In this document: positions 42,514-51,427 of the stretch, piece by piece
How positions within the stretch are numbered: the stretch's first letter is position 1
Layout: each line of letters starts with the position of its first letter
From: Reichenbachiella agarivorans
GTDB taxonomy: Bacteria; Bacteroidota; Bacteroidia; Cytophagales; Cyclobacteriaceae
Direction: 5' to 3'
DNA length: 64,000 nucleotides
NCBI RefSeq assembly: GCF_025502585.1
Contig: NZ_CP106679.1
Location: forward strand, 3,069,501-3,133,500
Position numbers and translations under genes: made by a program
The notes under the pieces: model-generated
What the model saw: the letters and a program-made list of their open reading frames with translations, nothing else
Told to the model about the DNA's origin: nothing
Databases searched by the model: none

Positions 42514-44363
42514 AGATTTCGGAGGTCTTCTATTTCCTTTTTGAATCCACTTGTAATGATTGGAAATCTACACCAAGTCTTGGGGTCAACATTGAAATCA
42601 TCCAAATGAAAAGAAGGAGCCAGTCTTTCTCTTTTCCATTGATTGATTGACCATAGTCTGTAAAATTTGATAATGTAAGACTTGAGGGTTTCTTGAGGAA
42701 TAGATGAGGTTTTGTTCAGGATTAGGAATACCTGTACAGGATTTTGTCTTTGTGCAATCGCAAGTCTTTCGATGGCTACCATCAGTGTGTAGGGCATGAG
42801 ATCATCCTCGTCCGTCTGTGTATATTCTTGGGGTCGTAGTTCGGCGGTAGGGGTGAGTTGGTTCACATATTTCAAACCTGTGTATCCCAATTCCTTCTCG
42901 GCATACTTTAACCATTGGAGTACAAATGGTTTGTCTACACCTGCAATTGGCGCGAGACTACCGCTGGTATCTCCATCCATGGTTGTGTAACCCACATCAC
43001 CTTCGCTGCGGTTGGAGGTAGTCAATAGTATTTTGTTTTGTAGGTTGGCGATCATCCATATCAGTGGAGAGCGCGTTCTCGCTTGGATGTTTTGTAGCGC
43101 AATGTCATCTGTTTCCCATGACAGTTTGCGACCGATGGCTTCTTCGGCGATGCGATGGGCGTTGAGGACACTTTCGTCAATGGTCCATGCGCGAAATTGT
43201 GCACCAAGAGATTCAGCTAGGTTTTGAGCGGACTCTAGTGTCTGGGTGGATGAATTTTTGGTTCCTTGATAAGCTGTGAAAAGAATCTGTTGCGTGATTT
43301 GTTTGGCAGCTTGATCTTCGTCCGAATTGAGAAGAAGAGAAGAATCGAGGTGAATGGCTTTTGCAAGCGCATCTATCCCCAGCTCCTTGATTCCTATCCT
43401 GACCATGTGAGCCACCAATACAGCAATAGAAGAGGAGTCGGCACCACCGCTCAAAGACAGTACATAGCCATTGATATAGGTCTTACGCATGTAGTCAAAC
43501 AATGCCAAAGCACCTGCCTGTGCAAACTCTTCTTGACTCGTACGAAAATCGTCGATGATCTTAGCTTCTTGTCTTGAGTGAATGTCATAAAAATGAAGTT
43601 CAAAGGGCTTGAAAGTCAATCTCCTGTTCTTGATAAGAAATCTCCCTTCATGCGCCAGTAATACATCTCCATCATAAATTACCCTGCCAGATTCATTCCC
43701 TAGTTGATTGACATACAAGTAGTGACAGTGAAAATTTTGACTGCTTGTTAGTACCAGTTCATCGCGCAATTGTTTTTTCTCAAATGAGAAGTGACTAGCG
43801 CTGGGGTTGAGAATGAGATCAACGCCCTTTTCGTACAAGCGACAAGCAGGTCTGTCAGTTCTCCACGCATCTTCGCAGATTTCTATTCCGACCAAAAGGC
43901 CTTCTATATCAAAAGTGAGGTCACCGATTGGATAGTTTTTGTCCTGTATCGTGATGTTGTCTACGGTATTCCTTGGCCATGAACTAAACCAGCGTTTTTC
44001 ATAATGAATTCCATCGTTGGCTAGTGATTGTTTGGCATAGAAGCCTTTGATTTCCTGATTGGAAATGATACAAGTGCAGTTGTACGTATTGTGTTGATGC
44101 TGGATAGGTAGCCCTACTGCAACTGTGATATCTTGACAGTAATCTTGGAGTGAAAGGAGTTGGTTTATCGCCTCTTCAGGTACCCAATTGCTTAGGAAGA
44201 GATCTTGACATCCATATGCAGTGATGCAAAGCTCTGGAAGACATAGGATTTTGACTTGGTTCCTTTTGGCAGCGTCAATCGCTTGTTTGATGTTACGAAT
44301 GTTGTTTTCCCAATCAATGGGCGTTTGGTTGAGACAAGCCCCTCCAATTCTCACTTGATTCAT
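42510..44363 (-). CDS. nadE: Glutamine-dependent NAD+ synthetase
   Basis: A 617-residue two-domain enzyme making NAD+ from deamido-NAD+, ATP and glutamine. The N-terminal nitrilase-type glutaminase (about 1-270) shows the triad: Glu in CLPELCI, Lys in GFYAKQSL and Cys in GIEICEDAW. The synthetase domain (about 285-617) has the P-loop VLSLSGGADSSS, the TSNRSEGDVGYTTMDGD substrate motif and YVNQLTPTAELRP. Ammonia made in the first domain is passed to the second. It starts 16 bases after rnc, so it is the last gene of the acpP-fabF-rnc-nadE operon. It overlaps the convergent gene by 4 bases. Confidence 0.97.
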   Translation of the reverse strand: MNQVRIGGACLNQTPIDWENNIRNIKQAIDAAKRNQVKILCLPELCITAYGCQDLFLSNWVPEEAINQLLSLQDYCQDITVAVGLPIQHQHNTYNCTCIISNQEIKGFYAKQSLANDGIHYEKRWFSSWPRNTVDNITIQDKNYPIGDLTFDIEGLLVGIEICEDAWRTDRPACRLYEKGVDLILNPSASHFSFEKKQLRDELVLTSSQNFHCHYLYVNQLGNESGRVIYDGDVLLAHEGRFLIKNRRLTFKPFELHFYDIHSRQEAKIIDDFRTSQEEFAQAGALALFDYMRKTYINGYVLSLSGGADSSSIAVLVAHMVRIGIKELGIDALAKAIHLDSSLLLNSDEDQAAKQITQQILFTAYQGTKNSSTQTLESAQNLAESLGAQFRAWTIDESVLNAHRIAEEAIGRKLSWETDDIALQNIQARTRSPLIWMIANLQNKILLTTSNRSEGDVGYTTMDGDTSGSLAPIAGVDKPFVLQWLKYAEKELGYTGLKYVNQLTPTAELRPQEYTQTDEDDLMPYTLMVAIERLAIAQRQNPVQVFLILNKTSSIPQETLKSYIIKFYRLWSINQWKRERLAPSFHLDDFNVDPKTWCRFPIITSGFKKEIEDLRNL

Positions 44364-44379
44364 AAGCGACCAGGTTTTG

Positions 44380-45093
44380 CTATATATTCAGCTTTTGACA
44401 AGTTTTTTCAGCAGCATCTTGTTCGGCTTTTTTCTTGCTGAGTCCATGTCCCACACTAATTTCCTTTTTGCCGACAAATATCTTGGCTTCAAATTTTTTG
44501 AAGTGCTTTTGACCATCCAATTCTACCACCTCAAAGGTCAGAGGCTTGTTTTCCTTTTGTGACCACTCAATCACCCTACTTTTAAAATTGGTATCCGTTG
44601 AGATAATCATGTCAATATCTACATGGGGGATGATCAGTTTTTTGAGAATGAAACTCTTGGTAAACTGATGACCTTTGTCTAGATATACTGCTCCTACGAG
44701 TGCTTCTAGTGCATCTCCATAGATAGATTTAAAAGATTGTTTGTTTCCTTTGAGATGACCATTGTACTGGATGATTTCTTCCAGACCTATCTTCTTAGCC
44801 AACTGATTAAGGTTTTCACGGTTGACTATACGTGATCTTACCTCGGTCAAGAATCCTTCGTCCTTGAAAGGGTATTTGTTGAATAGGTATTCTGCCACAA
44901 TGAGCCCCAATACCGCATCACCAAGATATTCTAACCTCTCATTAGATTCGACAAAACCTTCTCGTTTCTCCTTGGCTGCAGAGGTATGTCTCATTGCCAG
45001 ATAATAGAGATCTATATTGGAAGGTTTTCCTCCAATGATTCGTCTTAGAAAGCTCGAATATGTATTGTCCTTAGATTTTTTGAATAGAAACAG
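44380..45093 (-). CDS. rnc: Ribonuclease III, start codon non-canonical
   Basis: A double-strand-specific ribonuclease. The catalytic domain signature is ERLEYLGDAVLG with the second metal site in GDALEALVGAVYLD, and the C-terminal dsRNA-binding domain is at about the last 70 residues (ending KKKAEQDAAEKTCQKLNI). The first ATG in frame is 44994, which would remove the first helices: the residues before it (IDLYYLA, KPSN) clearly continue the domain. Going upstream, the frame is open to a stop at 45106, yet it has no ATG, GTG or TTG. A CTG at 45093 (giving about 237 residues and MFLFKKSKD-) is my best guess. It follows fabF by 23 bases. Confidence 0.9.
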   Translation of the reverse strand: MFLFKKSKDNTYSSFLRRIIGGKPSNIDLYYLAMRHTSAAKEKREGFVESNERLEYLGDAVLGLIVAEYLFNKYPFKDEGFLTEVRSRIVNRENLNQLAKKIGLEEIIQYNGHLKGNKQSFKSIYGDALEALVGAVYLDKGHQFTKSFILKKLIIPHVDIDMIISTDTNFKSRVIEWSQKENKPLTFEVVELDGQKHFKKFEAKIFVGKKEISVGHGLSKKKAEQDAAEKTCQKLNI

Positions 45094-45116
45094 ACTCGTT
45101 AAACTTTAGATCCAAA

Positions 45117-46370
45117 TTATGACTCAAATTTACGGAATATGATGGAAGTATTGTGACCACCAAATCCAAATGTATTGCTTAATGCAACATTAATGTTTCT
45201 TTTTTGAGCTTTGTTGAATGTAAAGTTGAGCTTGTTGTCAAATTGCTCGTCATCCGTGAAGTGGTTAATTGTCGGAGGAGCCACCTGATTTTGGATGGCC
45301 AATATGCAGGCTGCCGCTTCAATCGCACCAGCTGCTCCCAACAAGTGACCAGTCATAGACTTAGTCGATGAGATATTCAAATTGTATGCGTGATCTCCAA
45401 AGACCTTTTTGATCGCCGAAGACTCACTCAAGTCACCGAGTGGAGTGGAAGTACCATGTACGTTGATATAGTCAACCTCACTAGGAGAGATGTTTGCATC
45501 CCTAAGTGCGTTTTTCATCACGTTGGTTGCTCCGATTCCTTCTGGGTGTGGTGCAGTCATGTGGTAAGCGTCCGCAGACATCCCTCCACCTATTAGTTCT
45601 GCATAAATTTTTGCGCCTCTCGCTTTGGCATGTTCCAATTCTTCTAGAATCAGACAAGCGGCTCCTTCACCTAATACAAACCCATCTCTGTCTTTGTCAA
45701 AAGGTCTCGATGCTGTTTCTGGGGAGTCATTTCTTTCTGAGAGGGCTTTCATGGCATTGAAACCACCCACGCCAGATTCTGTTACTGCTGCTTCTGATCC
45801 TCCACTGATAAATATATCTGCCATACCCAGCCTGATATAATTAAAGGAATCTAGCAGTGCATTGGTGCCAGAGGCACAAGCACTCACAGTCGTGAAGTTC
45901 GGTCCACGAAAACCGTATTTGATTGAGATCATACCAGGGGCAATGTCTGCAATCATCTTAGGGATGAAAAATGGGTTGTATTTAGGTGTGCCATCTCCAG
46001 CAGCGAAATTCATCACTTCGTCTTGGAAAGTTTTGAGACCACCAATACCAGCTCCCCATATCACACCAGCTCTGTCAAGATCAATTTTTTCCAGATTCAA
46101 TCCTGAATCCAATACCGCTTGGTCTGCTACTATATGAGCAAACTGTGTGAATGGATCCATTTTGCGTGCATCTTTTTTGTCAAAGTGATCGAATGGATCA
46201 AAGCCTTTGACTTCACAAGCAAATCTGGTTTTGAATTTTTCCGCGTCGAAACGGGTGATAGGCGCAGCGCCACTTACACCAGTAGATAATCCTTCCCAAT
46301 ATTCTTTAGGATTGTTACCTATTGGTGTAAGAGCCCCAAGGCCGGTAACTACAACTCGCTTTAATTGCAT
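45117..46370 (-). CDS. fabF: 3-oxoacyl-ACP synthase II
   Basis: A 417-residue thiolase-fold condensing enzyme that elongates acyl-ACP with malonyl-ACP in fatty acid synthesis. The catalytic cysteine is in TVSACASGTNAL, the two histidines in NVHGTSTPLGD and SMTGHLLGAAG, and the lysine in the segment just before (STKSMTG). Length and order are standard for FabF. It follows acpP by 35 bases, and rnc comes next, the gene order usual in Bacteroidota. The acyl carrier it uses is therefore encoded next to it. Confidence 0.97.
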   Translation of the reverse strand: MQLKRVVVTGLGALTPIGNNPKEYWEGLSTGVSGAAPITRFDAEKFKTRFACEVKGFDPFDHFDKKDARKMDPFTQFAHIVADQAVLDSGLNLEKIDLDRAGVIWGAGIGGLKTFQDEVMNFAAGDGTPKYNPFFIPKMIADIAPGMISIKYGFRGPNFTTVSACASGTNALLDSFNYIRLGMADIFISGGSEAAVTESGVGGFNAMKALSERNDSPETASRPFDKDRDGFVLGEGAACLILEELEHAKARGAKIYAELIGGGMSADAYHMTAPHPEGIGATNVMKNALRDANISPSEVDYINVHGTSTPLGDLSESSAIKKVFGDHAYNLNISSTKSMTGHLLGAAGAIEAAACILAIQNQVAPPTINHFTDDEQFDNKLNFTFNKAQKRNINVALSNTFGFGGHNTSIIFRKFES

Positions 46371-46405
46371 CTTTGTAAGTTCCCTGATTTAGGTATGATT
46401 TAAAA

Positions 46406-46642
46406 TTATTTTGCGTTCGCTTCCAAGTAAGAGATAGCTTGTCCAACAGTTCCGATGTTTTCAGCCTGATCGTCTGGAATAGAGATGTTGAATTCTTTTT
46501 CGAATTCCATGATCAACTCTACTGTATCAAGTGAATCAGCACCAAGATCGTTTGTGAAGCTTGCTTCTGCGTTTACTTCAGACTCCTCTACTCCTAATTT
46601 GTCGATAATAATTGATTTTACTTTTTGTGCTATATCAGACAT
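46406..46642 (-). CDS. acpP: Acyl carrier protein
   Basis: A 78-residue acidic four-helix protein that carries the growing acyl chain. The phosphopantetheine serine is in [12 protein letters not shown] and the family ending is a short helix ([14 protein letters not shown]). The start is the ATG at 46642 ([12 protein letters not shown]). An upstream ATG at 46675 would add 11 residues that are not family-like. It is the first gene of the operon with fabF, rnc and nadE, with a good -7 box 63 bases upstream. Confidence 0.97.
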   Translation of the reverse strand: MSDIAQKVKSIIIDKLGVEESEVNAEASFTNDLGADSLDTVELIMEFEKEFNISIPDDQAENIGTVGQAISYLEANAK

Positions 46643-46704
46643 TATTATTATTGTTTGGTTTAAAAATCTGTGCAAAGAAATGAATTAAAAGCATTAAAGC
46701 CAAA

Positions 46705-46712
46705 CAAATTTA
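46705..46712 (-). promoter_or_regulatory. -7 box of the acpP-fabF-rnc-nadE operon
   Basis: TAAATTTG on the minus strand, an exact TAnnTTTG match. It lies 63 bases upstream of the acpP ATG. The -33 position has only CTGAT, a weak match. Confidence 0.5.
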
Positions 46713-46876
46713 TTCAATCTTAAATCGGAAAATCAGGGGTGATATATCAGCGATCTTAAGTACTGAATGATGAGTGAGTTATACTTATATTTCTCTGAGT
46801 ATTTTTTATACCTAGGAATTAGTTCTAATTTCGAGGAATAAATAAGGCAATATCGGTTTATTACTTAAGGTAAAAA

Positions 46877-46906
46877 TTGCTTTTATATAAGAAAAGCCGA
46901 TATTTG
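46877..46906 (+). promoter_or_regulatory. Promoter of infC-rpmI-rplT
   Basis: TTG at 46877-46879, a 19-base spacer, then GATATTTG at 46899-46906, one base off TAnnTTTG. It lies 38 bases upstream of the ATC proposed as the infC start. Confidence 0.45.
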
Positions 46907-46943
46907 CACTTCGAAAATTCTTGAAACATAAATTTTACACAAA

Positions 46944-47504
46944 ATCGCTAAACAAAAATTTCAGAGAAGGGGTCCGAGAGGCAGAGTTGAGGAACCTTAC
47001 AAAGTAAATGATAAGATAACTGCTCGCGAAGTGAGAGTTGTGGGTGAGAATGTAGAAGTCGACGTGTATTCGTTGAGTGCTGCATTGAATCTAGCGAGAG
47101 AGCAAGGTCTTGATCTTGTTGAGATTTCTCCTAAAGCTGTTCCGCCTGTTTGTAAGATCATTGATTACTCAAAGTTCAAATACGAGCAGAAGAAGAAGCA
47201 AAAGGAAATCAAATCCAAGGCACATAAAACAGTGTTGAAGGAAATTCGATTTGGTCCTAATACTGACGATCATGATTTTCATTTCAAACTAAAGCATGCA
47301 GAGAAGTTTCTTGAAGAAGGAGCTAAAGTAAAGGCTTATGTTCATTTTGTAGGAAGAACAATCGTTTTTAAAGAGAGAGGGGAGATTTTATTGTTGAAAT
47401 TTGCTCAAGCTCTGGAGGAATATGCTAAGGTGGAACAATTGCCAAAACTAGAGGGAAAAAGAATGTTCCTCTTGTTGTCCCCAAAGCCGGTAAAGAAGAA
47501 ATAA
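46944..47504 (+). CDS. infC: Translation initiation factor IF-3, AUC or AUU start
   Basis: IF-3 prevents premature 50S joining and rejects weak start codons and non-initiator tRNAs. The protein has the N-terminal domain with [41 protein letters not shown], a basic linker and the C-terminal domain ending [11 protein letters not shown]. The first canonical in-frame start is a GTG at 47031, which would cut off the N-terminal [13 protein letters not shown] segment. The frame is open upstream to a TAA at 46929 and offers only ATT (46932) and ATC (46944). I choose ATC, as it gives a Met-Ala-Lys start (186 residues). The E. coli infC uses AUU for autoregulation. First gene of the operon with rpmI and rplT. 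Confidence 0.92.
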   Translation: MAKQKFQRRGPRGRVEEPYKVNDKITAREVRVVGENVEVDVYSLSAALNLAREQGLDLVEISPKAVPPVCKIIDYSKFKYEQKKKQKEIKSKAHKTVLKEIRFGPNTDDHDFHFKLKHAEKFLEEGAKVKAYVHFVGRTIVFKERGEILLLKFAQALEEYAKVEQLPKLEGKRMFLLLSPKPVKKK

Positions 47505-47521
47505 ATAGTTAAGTAAATAAA

Positions 47522-47716
47522 ATGCCAAAAGTTAAAACTAAATCAGGAGCGAAGAAACGTTTCAAATTGACTGGAAGTGGTAAGATCAAAAGAAAGCATG
47601 CTTTCAAAAGCCACATCTTGACCAAAAAGGAAACGAAACAGAAGAGAAATCTGACTAAAATGGGCTTGGTCCACAAGACAGATCTTCCTAACGTTAAAGA
47701 GATGCTCAACATTTAA
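47522..47716 (+). CDS. rpmI: Ribosomal protein bL35
   Basis: A 64-residue very basic protein of the large subunit. It starts with [21 protein letters not shown] and contains KSHILTKKE, both family marks. It lies 17 bases downstream of infC and before rplT, the standard operon order. Confidence 0.97.
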   Translation: MPKVKTKSGAKKRFKLTGSGKIKRKHAFKSHILTKKETKQKRNLTKMGLVHKTDLPNVKEMLNI

Positions 47717-47812
47717 TCACGCCTAGGGCGAGATTAGGTTCAAATTTTCACCAGAGGGTTGGTATTAAGATTCATCACAAGTGAACGCCAATAATCAAAA
47801 AAGTTAAAAATT

Positions 47813-48157
47813 ATGCCAAGATCAGTAAACACTGTAGCTAGTAGAGCTAGAAGAAAAAAGGTTCTGAAATTAGCCAAGGGTTATTTCGGAAGAAGAAAAA
47901 ATGTATGGACGGTAGCAAAGAATGCCGTTGAGAAGGGCTTAGGCTATTCTTACAGAGACAGAAAGGTTAAGAAAAGAGAGTTTAGAAAACTGTGGATTCA
48001 AAGAATCAACGCAGGAGCCAGAGAGCACGGCATGTCTTACTCTCAGTTTATGGGCAAAATTTCTGCTGCTCAAATCGAATTGAATAGAAAAGTATTGGCG
48101 GATTTAGCAATGAATCACCCAGCTGCTTTCAAAGCAGTAGTGGATACCTTGAAGTAA
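47813..48157 (+). CDS. rplT: Ribosomal protein bL20
   Basis: A 114-residue basic protein that binds 23S rRNA early in assembly. Marks are [55 protein letters not shown] and the HGMSYSQFM segment. In many bacteria bL20 represses its own operon by binding the mRNA; the 96-base spacer before it could carry such a site but I see no convincing motif. It ends at a strong terminator. Confidence 0.97.
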   Translation: MPRSVNTVASRARRKKVLKLAKGYFGRRKNVWTVAKNAVEKGLGYSYRDRKVKKREFRKLWIQRINAGAREHGMSYSQFMGKISAAQIELNRKVLADLAMNHPAAFKAVVDTLK

Positions 48158-48180
48158 TCACTACTCAATAAAGAAGTAAG

Positions 48181-48210
48181 AACCCTGACTGGTGTAGTCA
48201 GGGTTTTTTT
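48181..48210 (+). terminator. Terminator of the infC operon
   Basis: AACCCTGACT and its complement pair around a 5-base loop (48181-48205), followed by a T run. Confidence 0.92.
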
Positions 48211-48256
48211 GTGCCTATTATTTAATAGTTTTAGCCCTGATATAAAGGACGGGAAT

Positions 48257-49309
48257 ATGAATCGAAGAAAATTTATAGGGAATACGGCATTGTTGACTGG
48301 CGCAAGTATGTTGACCTATTGCACTACTGAAGCCAAGAGTGAAGGGAAAAAGGCAACGGTGATCAAACCTATGGGATTGAAAAAAGGCGATACTATCGGT
48401 TTGATTACACCAGGTAGTGCCTTGATAGGAGATGCTGAACTGAGAGCAGTTCGTAACATGGAGAGTCTGGGGTTTAAGGTAGTCAAGTCTAAGAATTTCA
48501 ACATACGGACAGGGTTTGTGGCTGGTACCGATCAACAGCGTGTGGATGATTTGCATGCCATGTTTGCCAATCCTGAAATTAACGCAATCATTTGTGCACG
48601 TGGAGGCTATGGTACGGGTAGACTGTTGCAGCTGCTTGATTATGAATTGATTCGAAACAACCCCAAGATACTATTGGGGTTTAGTGATATCACGGCACTG
48701 CATTACGCTATTTTTCAGCAAACGGGATTGGTATGCTATCATGGGCCTGTGGCTTCTTCTGAATTCACACCGCATACCACTTTTGGGGTGCAGGACGTGC
48801 TCATGTCAACCAAGCTCGCCAAGATAGCTAGGCCAGTAGCATGGCAAACGAAATCCGCAGAGTCCTATCAATACATGAGTTTAGTGAAGGGAGTGAGTGA
48901 AGGACAATTAATTGGAGGTAATTTAAGTATCATGTGTTCATTATTGGGTACTCCATATGATGTTGATTTTGTAGGTAAAATTGTTTTCATAGAGGAGGTA
49001 GGAGAATCGCTCTATCGTGTAGATCGGATGTTGACTCAGTTGTTGAACTCTGGTAAATTGGATAATTGTGCTGGAGTTGTACTGGGGATATTTGATAGCT
49101 GCACAGCTAAATCTGGTGGAGTAGATGATGATAATTATGTAACCCTCACAAAGGTGCTCAAAGATCGTTTGGGACGATTGGCGATTCCAGTGATGTATGG
49201 CCTGCCAATCGGACACATAGATGACAACAGTACACTTCCCATTGGAATTAGAGCAAGAATGGATACAGACAGGCAGACTTTAGAATTGCTGGAAACAGCA
49301 GTAGTGTGA
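48257..49309 (+). CDS. LD-carboxypeptidase (peptidase family S66)
   Basis: A 350-residue enzyme that removes the terminal D-Ala from murein tetrapeptides during peptidoglycan recycling. Two domains: the nucleophile serine is in LLGFSDITALH after ARGGYGTGRLL, and the C-terminal domain has GGNLSIMCSLLGTPYD, the glutamate segment IVFIEEVGE and the histidine in GLPIGHIDDNSTLPIG. The ATG at 48257 (MNRRKFIGNTALLTGASML-) gives a signal peptide with a twin-arginine-like motif and a possible lipobox (LTYC), so the enzyme is exported. The ATG at 48209 lies in the upstream terminator and is unlikely. Its transcript ends at 49473-49510. Confidence 0.92.
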   Translation: MNRRKFIGNTALLTGASMLTYCTTEAKSEGKKATVIKPMGLKKGDTIGLITPGSALIGDAELRAVRNMESLGFKVVKSKNFNIRTGFVAGTDQQRVDDLHAMFANPEINAIICARGGYGTGRLLQLLDYELIRNNPKILLGFSDITALHYAIFQQTGLVCYHGPVASSEFTPHTTFGVQDVLMSTKLAKIARPVAWQTKSAESYQYMSLVKGVSEGQLIGGNLSIMCSLLGTPYDVDFVGKIVFIEEVGESLYRVDRMLTQLLNSGKLDNCAGVVLGIFDSCTAKSGGVDDDNYVTLTKVLKDRLGRLAIPVMYGLPIGHIDDNSTLPIGIRARMDTDRQTLELLETAVV

Positions 49310-49472
49310 ACGATTTAATTGATCATAAAACGAAATCTTCAATGGCTTGAGTTTATTACCTAATGTATAAACCTTGACTCTCTTGCTTGGTTTTTATGTA
49401 TCATATTAGTTTTTGCAAAGGAGATTTACCTTGAGAGCAAGTGCTTAGGTTGATCGATTAAAATTATGATAT

Positions 49473-49510
49473 AAAAAAGGCTGTCTCATGCTTTTGAGAC
49501 AGCCTTTTTT
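49473..49510. terminator. Bidirectional terminator, GGCTGTCTCA type
   Basis: AAAAAAGGCTGTCTCA, a 6-base loop and its complement ending in TTTTTT. It serves the LD-carboxypeptidase gene and the convergent DUF1573 gene. The stem matches the one at 36259-36284. Confidence 0.9.
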
Positions 49511-49531
49511 GTGATTTTCTCACTCTTAATC

Positions 49532-49945
49532 TTACGAATCTCCTTCTGTTTTTGGAAGTATATTCGTGACGATTTTTACCCTTTCAGGATTGTTGGTAGC
49601 ATTGCTTGTGATGGTAATTACTTTGTTTTGGTGGCCAATTTTGCCAGTACTGTTGAAAGTAACCTCAATCTTGCTAGATGCTCCTGGTGCAATGGGTTCT
49701 CTTGGCCAGCTAGAGGCAGTGCAACCACATGTGGTTTGTACATTGGAGATAATTACTGGTGCGTTTCCATCATTGACAAATTCAAAAGTATAGTTAACCT
49801 TGTCACCTTGTGTGATGTCACCAAAGTCATAAGAAGAGGTAGCAAATTTGATATGTGGGCCTGAGGGGATGATTTCCGCACCTTCTTGTGCAAATACTCC
49901 AATACTGCTAAGTAGTATTGAGAGGATTAGAAGTGTCTTTTTCAT
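49532..49945 (-). CDS. DUF1573 secreted protein
   Basis: A 137-residue exported protein. The signal peptide is the first 20 residues from the ATG at 49945 (KKTLLILSILLSSIGVFAQ). The mature part is an Ig-like beta sandwich of the DUF1573 type: YDFGDITQGDKVNYTFEFVNDGNAPVII, TTCGCTASSWP and APGASSKIEVTFNSTGKIG. The CGC motif is typical for the family in Bacteroidota. Function is unknown; related domains occur in surface and gliding proteins. It is next to the helicase gene but has its own short upstream spacer. Confidence 0.9.
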   Translation of the reverse strand: MKKTLLILSILLSSIGVFAQEGAEIIPSGPHIKFATSSYDFGDITQGDKVNYTFEFVNDGNAPVIISNVQTTCGCTASSWPREPIAPGASSKIEVTFNSTGKIGHQNKVITITSNATNNPERVKIVTNILPKTEGDS

Positions 49946-49983
49946 AGTGATCATATATAGTTTAATGTAACCTAAACGTAAGT

Positions 49984-51381
49984 TTAAAAGAATTTGCTGT
50001 CAAAATTAACTAGAAATAATTCGTTTTTTGCTCTGGTCATGGCAGTATATGCCCATCTGATGAAATCATTATCATCATAATCTTCACCTAAATACCCCTG
50101 ATCTGCAAAAACGGCATCCCATTGTCCACCTTGAGATTTATGACAGGTGAGAGCATAGGCATACTTGACTTGTAGCGCATTCAGGTATTTGTCTGCTTTG
50201 ACGGCTTCTTTTTGCTGTTTTTTTGGTAAGTCAGCGTAATCAAGTAATACGCTCTTGTAGAGTTCTTGATTCTGCTCTTTTGTCATAGCTGGACTATAGC
50301 TATGCAGACCATCCAATATAATTTTAACCTCAAAAGAATTGACGTCAGGATAATCAACCAATCGGATTTCAATATCCGCAAATCGTAATCCATGGAGTTC
50401 TTCATCTTTCTTGATCTTCAATACTTCCATAAAATCCCCGTTTGCTAAGAAACCTGATGGAACTTCTTCGGTAGCAAAGTTGTAGTTATTGCGAGCGATC
50501 ATCAACAAGTCTCCCGCTTCTAGCTCTTCCTCTTTGTACAAGAGGTTGGTACGGATGTAATGATTGTACATGACTGCATTTTTATTGGATCGACAGATAA
50601 CCAGCGTATTTTCAATCCCATACTTGTCATGAGCATAGCGTAGGCCGTCCTCTAGTTTTTCGGAAGTCATGCGATAGATATCCTGGTGAGTCTTGGTTTT
50701 AAATTTAATCACAGGATCTTTTTGGTTGAGCACATCTCTCAGTAGAGTCGCATTGACCAATATACCACTGTCAGCTGCTTGACGAGTGATCTCGGTCAAG
50801 GTGCTGCCAAATACCGTTAGTTTGTACACATCTCTTAGGTAGCTTTGATCCAAGGCCAGGCTTGTAGATTGATTGATTGGAGGTAACTGTGCAGTATCTC
50901 CAATTAATATGAGTTTGTTGTTTTCTTTTTCAAAGACATAATCTATTAGGTCGTTGAGCAAGCTATTGCTCTTGTACTCTGCCTCCGAGCTGATCATGGA
51001 GGCTTCATCTACAATAAAAATGGTATTGTCTTGGTAATTGCTGATTTTACTAAAAACAGGGCCAGCATCATCTGCATCACTCTTTGTTTTATAAATTCGT
51101 TTGTGAATGGTAAAGGCATTGCGCTTGGAGTATTGGCTGATGACTTTGGCTGCTCGACCTGTGGGAGCTAGCAAGACAAATTTGTAATTGAATAATGGAA
51201 GGATCTTGACCAAAGCACCAACGATAGTGGTCTTGCCTGTGCCTGCATACCCTTGAAGCACAAAAGTTGGTTTGGCTTCTTTGGAGGCAATGAACTGATC
51301 AAATTGTGCGAACATAGCCAATTGACTGACCGTAGGTTCATGTTCAAACTTATTTTTTAAAATTTCTGAAGGTAGCGGCAA
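49984..51381 (-). CDS. RecD-like AAA-type DNA helicase
   Basis: A superfamily 1 helicase of about 465 residues. Walker A is LQGYAGTGKTTIV, motif Ia LLAPTGRAA, Walker B FIVDEASMIS, motif III LIGDTAQLPP and motif VI WAYTAMTRAKNELFLV; TCHKSQGGQWDAV is the UvrD-C-2/RecD2-like motif. It probably unwinds DNA in repair, but without RecB and RecC nearby. The frame extends to 51504, into the NUDIX gene on the other strand; no ATG is at the domain start, and I take the TTG at 51381 (LPSEILKNKF follows) to avoid the overlap. The start is uncertain. Confidence 0.88.
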   Translation of the reverse strand: MPLPSEILKNKFEHEPTVSQLAMFAQFDQFIASKEAKPTFVLQGYAGTGKTTIVGALVKILPLFNYKFVLLAPTGRAAKVISQYSKRNAFTIHKRIYKTKSDADDAGPVFSKISNYQDNTIFIVDEASMISSEAEYKSNSLLNDLIDYVFEKENNKLILIGDTAQLPPINQSTSLALDQSYLRDVYKLTVFGSTLTEITRQAADSGILVNATLLRDVLNQKDPVIKFKTKTHQDIYRMTSEKLEDGLRYAHDKYGIENTLVICRSNKNAVMYNHYIRTNLLYKEEELEAGDLLMIARNNYNFATEEVPSGFLANGDFMEVLKIKKDEELHGLRFADIEIRLVDYPDVNSFEVKIILDGLHSYSPAMTKEQNQELYKSVLLDYADLPKKQQKEAVKADKYLNALQVKYAYALTCHKSQGGQWDAVFADQGYLGEDYDDNDFIRWAYTAMTRAKNELFLVNFDSKFF

Positions 51382-51427
51382 TTTGATATGTTTATTTTTG
51401 GAAACACAATAATAAGAATCGAGTGCT

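Noticed and set aside
47717-47812. Possible L20 leader between rpmI and rplT
   Set aside because: The 96-base spacer has only short, weak inverted repeats and none of the rRNA-like motifs that I could match.
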